Source: DASYKS01 sp035995205
GTDB lineage: Bacteria > Acidobacteriota > Thermoanaerobaculia > Multivoradales > UBA5704
Direction of reading: 5' to 3'
NCBI GenBank assembly: GCA_035995205.1
Contig: DASYKS010000037.1
Span: 1 to 64,000, forward strand
Length of the DNA stretch: 64,000 bases
Position numbers and translations under genes: made by a program. Each line of letters opens with the position of its first letter. Position 1 is the stretch's first letter. The notes under the pieces were generated by a model. That model searched no databases. It saw only the letters and a list, made by a program, of their open reading frames with translations, and had not been told where the DNA came from. This document shows positions 50,935-59,677 of the stretch, piece after piece.

Positions 50935-51255
50935 ATGCCCAGACTTCGCGTCCGAATTTCCCGGCTCTTCCTCTTCGGCGTATTCGTGCCTTGGCTGGCG
51001 AGCATCGCCTGCACGGTGCCGGCGGATCCGAAATCTCCGTTTCTTGGCGAGTGGAAGCTGATCACCGATACCAAGCTCGGTCAGGCAATTCTCACACTTC
51101 TTCCGACTGGCTCCTGCGCCGGCAAGCTATCCGTTAGCCCTTCAATGCTGCGATTCGCCTCTCGCGCTTGCCGGCTCCGTGGTCGAATTTTCCGCCGGAA
51201 TCATGTTTGGCCGAGTGGGAGGTACAGCCGCATTTGTTTCCCTTGGCGTCCGTGA
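50935..51255 (+). pseudogene. Truncated lipoprotein gene
   Basis: The N-terminal 62 residues look genuine: a lipoprotein signal (LFLFGVFVPWLASIAC) and a lipocalin-like opening (PFLGEWKLITDTKLGQAIL). After about base 51130 the frame runs into sequence antisense to the neighbouring DUF4157 gene and becomes arginine-rich. The expected remaining domain of about 80 residues is missing, so the gene looks cut short. Confidence 0.55.
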
Positions 51256-52018
51256 CATTGCAGCCTTTTTTCTTGTGCGCGCTCTCGCTATGGCCGCACC
51301 TTTGACAATCTCGAAGCTGAAGCGCCTGGGCCTGCGCGGGCTCGCGGCTGGTCCTCTGCCCAACGCTCGGCTGACCGCAGGACGGACAACCGCAGCCCTG
51401 CGCATGGGATGAGCTCACCGGTCCCTTCGAGCCCGGATCGGGGCTGAGGTGGGCGGTATGCGCCTTCGCCCTGGCCCCCATCTTGTCCGCCTCCTGCTCC
51501 AACCCTTTGTCGTCATTGACCGGCACGCCGCCCTTCAACTGCATCGTCGCCCGCACGCGGCCTTGCGCCTGTTGCACGAGGTGCCATGCCTCGTGCGGGA
51601 GGTGATGTTCTTGTCCCGGCGCGACGTGGATTTCGTGGCCCCGCGCGTAGGCGAGGGCGTTGACTCCCGCGGGCTTAGAGGAGTTGTAATGGACTTTGAC
51701 GTGGTCTAAAGGCATTCCGGAAAGCGACTCGATGCCGTTCTTGAGACCGTCGGGCAGCCCGGTCTTGTTGGGGCGTTTCTCGGTCGCGGGTTTGCCGGGA
51801 GCATGAACGGGAATCGTGGCGAAGTTGTGGCCGAACCGCGAGGCCCTTTTCAGCTCGCTTTCCACCGTGGGCGAAGATCCATCGGAACCCGGCTGCGTTC
51901 GGCTCGTGAAACCGTGCCTGAATCCCGCGGAGGGCGCGTTTTTCTGCACCGCGGATTCGGCATTGCGGCCCGTGTCTCGGGGCGCTCCCGTGGTCCGACG
52001 CTGCACGTGGGTTCGCAT
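51134..52018 (-). CDS. DUF4157 (eCIS-core) protein with Cys-rich C-terminal tail
   Basis: The 294-residue protein has the DUF4157 domain at residues 87-182: GLPDGLKNGIESLSGMPLD, VKVHYNSSKPAGVNALAYA, and HEAWH at 142-146 with Glu174 as probable third ligand. This domain marks cargo and toxins of extracellular contractile injection systems and may be a zinc peptidase remnant. Residues 209-214 (CGCPSC) and 238-265 (CQRCGHSESAHKK and a CGC motif) form a zinc-ribbon-like tail not typical of the domain. There is no signal peptide. No eCIS structural gene is visible in this window. Confidence 0.8.
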   Translation of the reverse strand: MRTHVQRRTTGAPRDTGRNAESAVQKNAPSAGFRHGFTSRTQPGSDGSSPTVESELKRASRFGHNFATIPVHAPGKPATEKRPNKTGLPDGLKNGIESLSGMPLDHVKVHYNSSKPAGVNALAYARGHEIHVAPGQEHHLPHEAWHLVQQAQGRVRATMQLKGGVPVNDDKGLEQEADKMGARAKAHTAHLSPDPGSKGPVSSSHAQGCGCPSCGQPSVGQRTSREPAQAQALQLRDCQRCGHSESAHKKKGCNVTDAKGNKCGCTSHSAKHDSGGKFDHGAGKRERRIAALKG

Positions 52019-52140
52019 TCGATGTCCCTCACGGAAGGTGCCGCGAGAATACGCGACATCCTCCGGGAAAGGAAGAGTCGAGCTGATGAAGCGCCAGCTC
52101 CAACTTCACCGCGACACGATCCCCAGGGTAGGCGGCCGCT

Positions 52141-53703
52141 TCAAATCGAGAGGGGGATGCTCTGAGGGAACTTGAAGGTATTGCTCGGATCGTACCTCCT
52201 CTTCGCCGCCACGAGCCCTTCGAGGTTCTCCGCGTAGTAGGCGCGGAGGTAGTCTGCCTGGCTCCCATCGATGAAGTTCTGGAACGACTCGTTCGAGGTG
52301 AACGGCGCCATCGCCTGGTGGAACTCCATCTGCCAGGCGAGGTTTTCCAGGACGAGATCCTTCGGGTCCTCGGCGTTCCACTCGACTTCGATGCTGCTCA
52401 GCTGGCTCGCTCCGCGGTGGACGTAGGCGGTTTCGCGGCGTCCCGTTCGATCGATCGCGCCGCCGACCAGAAAAGCTTTCCAATCGGCGCCGATGCTCGT
52501 GCCGGGCCAGCGGCGGAGATAGTCGAAGATCGTCGCGACGCCCGCGGCGGGAATGTCCTTATAGACGTAGCGCGAGCTTTCGTGGGAGTACTCGGGGCAC
52601 CCTTCTTCCGAGAGAAAAGTCTGGCCGTCCCAGTACGAGCGAACCTCCACCCGCTCGACGCTCGGCTTGGCCTTGCTGTACGCAGGTTCAAGCAGACCGC
52701 GAAGCTCGGAGGGCGGGCCCACGAGCTGGCCGAGGAGCGCCACCGCGAGCGAACCATCGGCCGAAACGCGCACGCTCACCTTGCCCCCCAGACGATCGGG
52801 CGTCTTCGGGAGAAGGGCAAGGAGCGCGGCGAAGACCTCTTCGAGCCCTTGGTTCCATTGGATCGAAAAGACCGTGAGCTCGGAGACCGGGAAGGTCTGG
52901 AAGGTGAGCGAGGTGTTGACCCCGAAGTTTCCGCCGCCGCCGCCGCGGCAGGCCCAGTAGAGCTCGGGATTCCGATCGCGATCGCAGGTCAGGATCTCAC
53001 CGTCCGAAGTCACGATGTCGGTCGATTCGAGGAGGTCGCAGGTCACGCCGAATCGCCGCATGTTGAATCCGATTCCGCCGCCGAGGACGAGACCCGCGAC
53101 GCCGACGCCGAGGCAACGGCCGTGGACCACCGCCCGCCCGAGCGGACGGAGCGCTTCGTAGACGTTCGCGTTGCGCGCGCCGCCGCCCAGGACTGCACGT
53201 CCCGTCTTCTCGTCGTACGCGAAGCCGTTCAGGCCGGCGACGTCGATCATCAATCCTTCGGTCGTCGAGTACCCCGCATAGGAATGGCCGCCCGAGCGCA
53301 CGATCAAGGGCACGCGGTTGGCCCGTGCCCAGCGGATCGACTGTTGCACGTCGGCGGGATTTCGACAGCTCGCGATGCCCGCGGGGCGGGTCCCCGCGTA
53401 GCGCCGGTTCCACGGCAGCGCCTTGGCGAGATAGCCGCGATCTCCGGGCCGCAGCAAGGGGCCGGAAAGCTTCTTGCGCAGCTCCTCCCACGGGAGATCC
53501 GTCGCGGGGACCTCGGTCTCGATCGGGGGCGCCGTCGTCGCGCACCCTTCGAGCCACGGCAGCAGGCCCATGCCGCTGAGGATCGCGGTGGCCCCCACCA
53601 GGAAATGACGGCGGGAGACGCTCAAGGTCGCCGCGGCTCCGACATCCTGAAAGTCCGGCGATTCGATCGGCGACGACAGAACGGTCTCTTCTCGGGCGGA
53701 CAT
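52141..53703 (-). CDS. FAD-linked oxidase with bicovalent flavin (BBE-like), exported
   Basis: The 520-residue protein has an N-terminal twin-arginine-like, lipoprotein-type signal (SRRHFLVGATAILSGMGL, then LEGC at Cys54). An FAD_binding_4 domain (GIASCRNPADVQQSIRWA) and a C-terminal BBE motif (YYAENLEGLVAAKRRYDP) follow. His140 in RSGGHSYAGY and Cys197 in GRCLGVGVAG are the residues that attach FAD covalently in berberine bridge enzyme-like oxidases. It should oxidise a small alcohol, sugar or alkaloid-like substrate at the cell surface and produce hydrogen peroxide. It is an isolated gene. Confidence 0.88.
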   Translation of the reverse strand: MSAREETVLSSPIESPDFQDVGAAATLSVSRRHFLVGATAILSGMGLLPWLEGCATTAPPIETEVPATDLPWEELRKKLSGPLLRPGDRGYLAKALPWNRRYAGTRPAGIASCRNPADVQQSIRWARANRVPLIVRSGGHSYAGYSTTEGLMIDVAGLNGFAYDEKTGRAVLGGGARNANVYEALRPLGRAVVHGRCLGVGVAGLVLGGGIGFNMRRFGVTCDLLESTDIVTSDGEILTCDRDRNPELYWACRGGGGGNFGVNTSLTFQTFPVSELTVFSIQWNQGLEEVFAALLALLPKTPDRLGGKVSVRVSADGSLAVALLGQLVGPPSELRGLLEPAYSKAKPSVERVEVRSYWDGQTFLSEEGCPEYSHESSRYVYKDIPAAGVATIFDYLRRWPGTSIGADWKAFLVGGAIDRTGRRETAYVHRGASQLSSIEVEWNAEDPKDLVLENLAWQMEFHQAMAPFTSNESFQNFIDGSQADYLRAYYAENLEGLVAAKRRYDPSNTFKFPQSIPLSI

Positions 53704-53878
53704 AGAAGTCTCCAGAGGGCGCTTCCCCGGAGGGAAACCCGAAGTTCGTGGAAGGTACGTCGAACGCGAAGACGGACTGGAGTTGAGGAGGAGAACCTAC
53801 ACCAGAGCGCCGACGAATCCAAGCCCAGGATCGCAAGGCTCCGTCAAAGCTCGGCAGCGGCTTTGCCGCGCCAGCCCG

Positions 53879-56575
53879 CTACTCGCAGCGTAGCGCGAGC
53901 GTCGGCGCGATCCGGGAGGCTTTCCGTGCGGGGACGTAGGCCGCGAGCAACGTCACGAGCACCATCAAGGGCACGATGACGAGATAGGCCACGAAGTCGA
54001 CTCCGCCGGCATTGAACAGCATGGAATTCATCAGCTGCTCGACGGCGAAGCCCATCGCGAGGCCGACGCCCGTGCCGATTCCCACCAGCGTGAGACCCTT
54101 GCCCATGACCAGGCGCAGGACGGCGAACGGCCCGGCTCCGATCGCCATACGGATGCCGATTTCGCGGGTTCTGCGGCTCACGTTGTAAGCCACCAGTCCG
54201 TACAAACCGGCGATCGCCAGCAGGAGGCCTACTCCGCCCATCGTGCCGACCAGCCGGATCGCGGCTCGCGGACCGTCCACGGCGTGGTACCGGTAGAGAT
54301 CCTCGTAACTCCTGGTCTCCGAGATCGGCAGGTTCGGAGCGAGCGTGCGGACGATCTTTTTCAAGGGTTCGACCATTTGCAGCGGATCGCCGCTCGAACG
54401 CAAGAGCAGGACCATGCGCTCCCGGGGATGTTGGGCGAACGGCAGGTACACGAAATCCATCGGCCGCTCGCCGGTCTCGCGGTACTTGATGGTCTGGACG
54501 ACGCCGACGATTTCGACCGGCGTGCCGGAACGGCCGTCGAGGCGGACGCGCTTGCCCACCGCGTCGGCGCCCGGCCAGTAATGCTTCGCGAACTGTTCGT
54601 TCACCACCGCGACGGGCGGGGCTTCGACGCGATCCGTCGCCAGGAAGCCGCGGCCGCGGAGAATCCGGATCTTCATCGTCTCGAAGAAACCTTCGTCCAC
54701 GGCATCCATCGCCGACGTAAAGCTCTCGCGATCGCGCGGCATTTGAAACCCTTCCGGAACGAACGCGAGGGCCTCGAAGCCGTCCAACCCAAGCGGCGGA
54801 TTCTCGGTGAACGCCGCGCTCCGGACGCCCGGCGTTTCCCGAGCCCGCGCGACCAAGAGATGGTAGAACCGCTCGGTCTGAGCCGCGTCGTACTGCACCA
54901 GCCGCGGATCGAACCGGGCCATCAGCAGGTGATCTTTCGCGAACCCGCTGGCCTGGATGACACTGTGTTGGAAACTCCGGGCCATCAGAAAGGCCGCGGT
55001 GAGCAGCATCAGGGACATCGCAACCTGCGCGATCACCAGGACGTTCCGGCCCCACAGGCGTTTCTTGCCCGGCAGATCGACGTCCGCGCTTTTCAGTCCG
55101 TTCGCGAGATCCCCGCGCGTGCTCTGCAACGCGGGGGTGAGACCGCACAGGAAAGCGCTCGCGACCGACACCGCGAGGCTCGCGAGCAGCACGCGGGCGT
55201 CCATCCGGAACGGGATGATGACCGGCAGCTCGGTCGGCACGCTGAACTTGCCGAGGAGCTCGATGCCGGCGTACCCGACGGCGATCCCGCCCAATCCGCC
55301 CAGGAGGGCAAGAATCAGACTCTCGGTCAGGAGCAGCCGGATCAGGCGAAAACGCCCGGCGCCGAGCGCCAACCGCACGGCGATTTCGCGCGTTCGCGTG
55401 CGGGCGCGACTCAACAGGAGCCCCGCGACGTTGGTGCAGGCCACGAGCAGCACGGCCAGCGCCAGGATCATGAAAATCACGCTGAATTTCCAATTGACGT
55501 CGTCGTCGCGGGTCCGCATCTCGAACTGGGTGCGGACCATGGCGCCGCGGTCGCGGTTCGCCGCCGGAAAATTGCGCTCGAAGTTTTTCGCCAGCGCGGC
55601 AAGCTCGGTGCGCGCCTGCTCAAGCGTCGCGCCCGGTGTCAATCGCGCCTTCACGTTCAGCTCGCGATCGTCTCGGTCCTCGAAGAAGTTCTTCTGCCGG
55701 TCGGTAGAAAACGCCCCCGCCATCGCCAAAGGCACGTAGAAGTCGGGACGCGAGTAGATCTGCATGCCCGGAAACGATTCCGGCGCGACGCCGATGACGG
55801 TGAACTCCGTGCCGTTGAGAAGAATCCTCCGGCCGACGACGGCAGGGTCGCCCGCGAATTGGTTGTGCCAGAAATCCGGCCCGAGCACCATCACGGCATC
55901 GCGGCCGGGCACCTGGTCTTCGCTCGCCCGAAAGCCGCGCCCCATCTGGGGCTGCACGCCCAGCACGTCGAGGTAGTTGCCGGACACCATCATGCCGCCC
56001 TTGACCAGCGGCGTGGCGCCGGACGCGATGGTCACGCCGACCGCCGCCGTGTCCGAGCTGGCTATCACGCCGTCGTAGCTCTTCGCGTGGTCCCGCAGAT
56101 CCAGGTATTCGCGATACGAAAAAGAGCCGAGACTTTTGTCGCGCGACGTGCTCACCAGGGTGACCACCTCGTTCGGATGCGGCACGGGGTACGGCCGGAA
56201 GATCAGCGCATCGACCATGCTGAAGGGCGTCGTGGTCATCCCAATTCCGAGCGCAAGCGTCGCGACCACCAAGGCGGCGAGCCCGGGCGTGCGGCGCAGG
56301 CTGACGATCGCGTATTTGAAGTCATCGAGGAAATCCGTCATCCAGTGGACGCGTCGCATCTCTCGCATCTCCTCTTTCCGTTGTTCCAGTCCGCCCATCG
56401 CGCGTAGTGCCCGGTAGCGCGCCTCTTTCGGCGAAAGCCCCGCGGCGATGCCTTCCTCGATCTTGTGCTCCAGGTGGAACTGAAGCTCCTCGGCCAGCTC
56501 CTCCTCCACCCGGTTGCGGCGGAAGATCGACCTCAATCGCAACGGCAGCGTGAACCACCAGTGCTCGATTCGCAT
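53879..56575 (-). CDS. ADOP-type MacB-like ABC transporter permease
   Basis: The 898-residue protein has the N-terminal prefix found in this group (RNRVEEELAEELQFHLEHK, then GLSPKEARYRALRAMGG), followed by two MacB_PCD/FtsX units. Helices lie near residues 105-130, 365-390, 415-440, 475-500, 525-545, 775-800, 830-855 and 865-890. The pattern NVSRRTREIGIRMAIGAG is family-typical. ATG 56575 is preferred to GTG 56593. The PadR stop lies seven bases upstream. The substrate is unknown and no ATPase gene accompanies it. Confidence 0.92.
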   Translation of the reverse strand: MRIEHWWFTLPLRLRSIFRRNRVEEELAEELQFHLEHKIEEGIAAGLSPKEARYRALRAMGGLEQRKEEMREMRRVHWMTDFLDDFKYAIVSLRRTPGLAALVVATLALGIGMTTTPFSMVDALIFRPYPVPHPNEVVTLVSTSRDKSLGSFSYREYLDLRDHAKSYDGVIASSDTAAVGVTIASGATPLVKGGMMVSGNYLDVLGVQPQMGRGFRASEDQVPGRDAVMVLGPDFWHNQFAGDPAVVGRRILLNGTEFTVIGVAPESFPGMQIYSRPDFYVPLAMAGAFSTDRQKNFFEDRDDRELNVKARLTPGATLEQARTELAALAKNFERNFPAANRDRGAMVRTQFEMRTRDDDVNWKFSVIFMILALAVLLVACTNVAGLLLSRARTRTREIAVRLALGAGRFRLIRLLLTESLILALLGGLGGIAVGYAGIELLGKFSVPTELPVIIPFRMDARVLLASLAVSVASAFLCGLTPALQSTRGDLANGLKSADVDLPGKKRLWGRNVLVIAQVAMSLMLLTAAFLMARSFQHSVIQASGFAKDHLLMARFDPRLVQYDAAQTERFYHLLVARARETPGVRSAAFTENPPLGLDGFEALAFVPEGFQMPRDRESFTSAMDAVDEGFFETMKIRILRGRGFLATDRVEAPPVAVVNEQFAKHYWPGADAVGKRVRLDGRSGTPVEIVGVVQTIKYRETGERPMDFVYLPFAQHPRERMVLLLRSSGDPLQMVEPLKKIVRTLAPNLPISETRSYEDLYRYHAVDGPRAAIRLVGTMGGVGLLLAIAGLYGLVAYNVSRRTREIGIRMAIGAGPFAVLRLVMGKGLTLVGIGTGVGLAMGFAVEQLMNSMLFNAGGVDFVAYLVIVPLMVLVTLLAAYVPARKASRIAPTLALRCE

Positions 56576-56582
56576 GGGTTTC

Positions 56583-56918
56583 TCAAGCCTCACTCAGCTG
56601 GACGACTCGCGAAATGGCGGACGAGAGCCGCTGCCAGTTCGCGGTTTCCGATTCGAGCTGCTTTCTACCGAGGCGGGTGAGCGAATAGAACTTCGCCCGC
56701 CGGTTGTTTTCCGTCTGCTTCCACTCGGCGGTGATCCAACCCTCCTGCTCCAGTTTGTGGAGCGCCGGGTAGAGGGAGCCTTCGCTGACCTGGAGCACGT
56801 CGTCGGAAATCGATCGCAGACGCAGGCCGATGGCCCAGCCGTGCATGGGCTCCAGCGCCAGGATTTTCAGCAGGAGCAGATCGAGGGTACCGAGCACGAG
56901 GTCGTTGGGTTTACTCAT
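56583..56918 (-). CDS. PadR-family transcriptional regulator
   Basis: The 111-residue protein is a classic PadR: NDLVLGTLDLLLLKILALEP, HGWAIGLRLRSISDDVLQVS, GSLYPALHKLEQEGWI and a YSLTRLGRKQLE wing. It is upstream of and coupled to the ADOP permease. A perfect 10-base inverted repeat sits just before its ATG, which suggests autoregulation of the two-gene unit. Confidence 0.93.
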   Translation of the reverse strand: MSKPNDLVLGTLDLLLLKILALEPMHGWAIGLRLRSISDDVLQVSEGSLYPALHKLEQEGWITAEWKQTENNRRAKFYSLTRLGRKQLESETANWQRLSSAISRVVQLSEA

Positions 56919-56923
56919 CTCGG

Positions 56924-56955
56924 TTACCGAGGGTACAACAGACTCCCCTCGGTAA
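56924..56955. promoter_or_regulatory. Inverted-repeat operator candidate for PadR
   Basis: TTACCGAGGG (56924-56933) and CCCTCGGTAA (56946-56955) are perfect reverse complements separated by 12 bases. The nearer arm is five bases from the PadR start codon on the minus strand, so a bound dimer would block initiation. Confidence 0.6.
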
Positions 56956-57076
56956 GCAAGGGGAAAGGTTCGCGTTTCGGGCCGGCCACCGAGAAGCAGC
57001 GGACCGAACGGGATAGATGGCCGGAATAGGTGCAGCCAAAGATAAGGCTGGACTGATCTGAGCCCAGAGGAGCGGA

Positions 57077-57508
57077 TCAGCTCGTCAAGTCGCGCCAGTG
57101 CAAAGCCGTGACGAAACGAGCCAGGTGTCCCACATTCTCGGTTGCGACGACCCCATCCACAGACAAGGCTTGGGCCGCCAGAATCACGTCGCAATCCAAC
57201 GCCTTGGGGTCCGCGGTCGGCAAGCCGCGCTTTCTGACATCGGCCCAGAGCTCCGCCGCCTTCACCATCACGGACGTGGTGATCGGCAGATAACAGATCG
57301 AGCTTTTGAGAAGGTCAAGGCGGACGATCCCTCGGGCTTTATCGCCACGGAGAAGCTCACGCCGAACTTCGTAGTCGGTGATTTCCGGCAGACAGAACCG
57401 AACCCCGCGAACGGTCTGTTCCCTCATCCATTCCCGGCATTCGTTGGCAAGATCCATCGCTTTTGGATTAGAAATCAATCCCAACGGCCCGGTATCGAGC
57501 AGGATGAT
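57077..57508 (-). CDS. PIN-domain toxin without a standard start codon
   Basis: From about 57508 the minus-strand frame reads IILLDTGPLGLISNP, a normal PIN start with the catalytic Asp, and continues to CDVILAAQALSVDG with the third acidic residue and VVATENVGHLARF at the end. The only candidate start next to it is ATC (57506-57508), followed by ATC and CTG; a single G-to-C change would explain the loss of ATG. An internal TTG at about 57484 would remove the catalytic Asp. The in-frame antitoxin stop lies six bases upstream. The gene may be silent or use a non-standard start. Confidence 0.7.
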   Translation of the reverse strand: MILLDTGPLGLISNPKAMDLANECREWMREQTVRGVRFCLPEITDYEVRRELLRGDKARGIVRLDLLKSSICYLPITTSVMVKAAELWADVRKRGLPTADPKALDCDVILAAQALSVDGVVATENVGHLARFVTALHWRDLTS

Positions 57509-57511
57509 CCT

Positions 57512-57709
57512 TCAGAAGGAGAACAGCTTGCGATTGGAGGGACGATCCTGATCCAGAGACTCCTTGAGGAAAGCGAACGTCTCCTTCTGCTCCCCCTCGT
57601 CACCTTCCAGAAGAGCGTCCAACGCGCGAAGGGTTCGGTCCCTTTCCTCGGCGTCCAGAAGGTTCTCCGCTGCTTCCTCGGGTCGATGGGCCTGGGTTGT
57701 CGCTTTCAT
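57512..57709 (-). CDS. Antitoxin-like partner of the PIN gene
   Basis: ATG 57709 has GAGGTGA upstream. The 65-residue protein is acidic and helical (PEEAAENLLDAEERDRTLR, DALLEGDEGEQKETFAFL) and ends just before the PIN coding sequence. Size, charge and position fit an antitoxin. No DNA-binding motif is evident. Confidence 0.65.
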   Translation of the reverse strand: MKATTQAHRPEEAAENLLDAEERDRTLRALDALLEGDEGEQKETFAFLKESLDQDRPSNRKLFSF

Positions 57710-57742
57710 GGGGAATCACCTCACCTCAAGGATACCATCTCG

Positions 57743-59518
57743 TCACTTCACCAACTGCAGATCGATTCGCGCGCCGTCGGCGCCCACTTCGACCGTGCCG
57801 CGCGCCCGGCCGAGCGCGTTTTCCGCGGTCACCTCGTAGGGTCCCGGTTCGAGGCCGGTGAGCTTGAATTGTCCGCCGCGGTCGGTCACGAACGAGCTTT
57901 GCGTGGGTAGGAATCGTTGGATCGCGGCTCCTTTGCCGATGGGAATGATCCTTTTCGCTTCGACGGTGACCCCCGCGGCGGGGTTGCCTTGCGGATCGCG
58001 CAGGTGCCCTTCGATGCTGAGTCCGCGCGAGAGCACGATCTTGAGATCGGGCAGCCGGCCGCCGGCCGCGAGCGTGAGGCCCGGCAGCCGCCCGGGAACG
58101 TAGCCGTTCGCGCGCGCCACGAGGTCGAAGGTGCCGGACTCCAGGCCTCCCGCGTGAAAGCCGCCATGAATGTCCGACGTCCCCAGCCGCTGCTGCTTGC
58201 GCTCCGTGCTCCGTTGGCCGTCGATCGTGCTTTCGGTCTCGCGGACGGCGAACACCTCCGCCCCGCCGACCCCTTGCCCCGCCTCGTCCACCAAGATTCC
58301 GGTGAGGCCCGCGGCGTCCTGTGAATCGGTTGCGCGATCGAGGCGGAGGGCGATCGGCAGGTCGTGGGGACCCGGCACCGCCGCCGAGATCTGCCGCCAG
58401 GCATGGCCCGCCGCGGCGGCGCCAAACGTCGGCCGGCCGGAGCCGGCGACGAGGATTTCGAAATTCCCCTGCGCATCGGGATGGACTACGCCATCGACCG
58501 CAACGCTCTCCCCGCCTGCCCAGACCAGTGCATCCGCCAACGGTTCGCCGGTGATCGATTCGAGCGCCCGGCCGCGCGCTTTCCGTGGCGGTCCGAGACG
58601 GATCGAAATCGGCTTTCCGCCACCCGGGCCGCCCGCCGGAGCGAGAACCTCGGCCCATGCGCCGCCTTCCGCCATGATCAGGAGGCTGCTGCCGGGAGCC
58701 GGAGGGAGCACGTCGGCACGGCCTTCTTCGTCAAGCACCTCGACGGCCTTTCCGGCCGAAAAAACCAGGGCGCCGGAAGCGGGCCGACCCGCCGCGTCGC
58801 GCACCGCGATCGACAGGCCTTGCCGGGGCATGAGCCGCACCACCGTCCAGGGAGCATCGGCCTCGACGTCCGCGAAACCGGCTCCGCCCGCGGTCTCGAC
58901 CTGAACCTGGACCCTCTCGCCCGCGCTTCGGTTCACGATCGCCCGGCCCTGGCTGTCGGTGCGCGCCCTCTCCACCGCGGGCCGCCAGGCGCTCGGATCG
59001 TCCGGAGTGCCCGAAGAGGCGCCTACCGAACTGAGCGAAATCGTACGCACGGCGACCCCGGCGACCGGTTGGCCGGCCGGGTCGAGCACCGTGACCGAGA
59101 GCGACCGGAGGCCGGCCGGCACCACCGGCGGCAATTCGATCGGCTCGACCAGCGGCAGGAGCGGAATTTCCAGGGTTCGGAAACCTCGGGCTCTCATGGA
59201 GATCCGATAGCAGCCCGACGCGGGGGCGGACAGCACGAACGAGCCGTCCCCCACGGTCTGCGCGATCGCAAGCGGGGGCGGCTCGTCACCGCGGAGGGCC
59301 GCCCGTCGAACGGCGAAGGAGGGAAACGCCGGCCGCAGCTCGATCTGGGCGGAGGAAGGCGCCGCACTAGCGCCCGCAAGCGGCAGGACGCGTCCTCGAA
59401 CCGTGATCGGCCCGGCCGGAGGCTGGGCGAAAGCTTCCCCGACACTGAGGAAAAGGAGGACACCGAGATACGCGGCCACGGCCGGGAGGCGGCGGCGAGC
59501 CGCTTTCGAGATCGACAT
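57743..59518 (-). CDS. Exported protein with CarboxypepD_reg-like beta-sandwich repeats
   Basis: The 591-residue protein has a signal peptide (VAAYLGVLLFLSVGEAFAQ). Several repeats of the carboxypeptidase regulatory-like type follow: LDPAGQPVAGVAVRT, DEAGQGVGGAEVFAV, DPQGNPAAGVTVEAK and TDRGGQFKLTGLEPGPYEV. These form a chain of Ig-like beta sandwiches. There is no catalytic motif. It is probably a cell-surface or periplasmic adhesive/structural protein. It stands upstream of an antitoxin-PIN pair with a 33-base gap. Confidence 0.8.
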   Translation of the reverse strand: MSISKAARRRLPAVAAYLGVLLFLSVGEAFAQPPAGPITVRGRVLPLAGASAAPSSAQIELRPAFPSFAVRRAALRGDEPPPLAIAQTVGDGSFVLSAPASGCYRISMRARGFRTLEIPLLPLVEPIELPPVVPAGLRSLSVTVLDPAGQPVAGVAVRTISLSSVGASSGTPDDPSAWRPAVERARTDSQGRAIVNRSAGERVQVQVETAGGAGFADVEADAPWTVVRLMPRQGLSIAVRDAAGRPASGALVFSAGKAVEVLDEEGRADVLPPAPGSSLLIMAEGGAWAEVLAPAGGPGGGKPISIRLGPPRKARGRALESITGEPLADALVWAGGESVAVDGVVHPDAQGNFEILVAGSGRPTFGAAAAGHAWRQISAAVPGPHDLPIALRLDRATDSQDAAGLTGILVDEAGQGVGGAEVFAVRETESTIDGQRSTERKQQRLGTSDIHGGFHAGGLESGTFDLVARANGYVPGRLPGLTLAAGGRLPDLKIVLSRGLSIEGHLRDPQGNPAAGVTVEAKRIIPIGKGAAIQRFLPTQSSFVTDRGGQFKLTGLEPGPYEVTAENALGRARGTVEVGADGARIDLQLVK

Positions 59519-59677
59519 GAAAAACCTCTTCCTTGGGGGGCCTCAGAGGCGAGCGGGTCCCGTGAGCTTGGTGGATTGTAAGGGAAGCGCCCGAGGGGGA
59601 AGCCTCGCGAATTGTGCTTCCGGCGATAGACTCGCCACAATCTGTCGCTCGACAAATCGATTCTCGGGAGGACGCTG

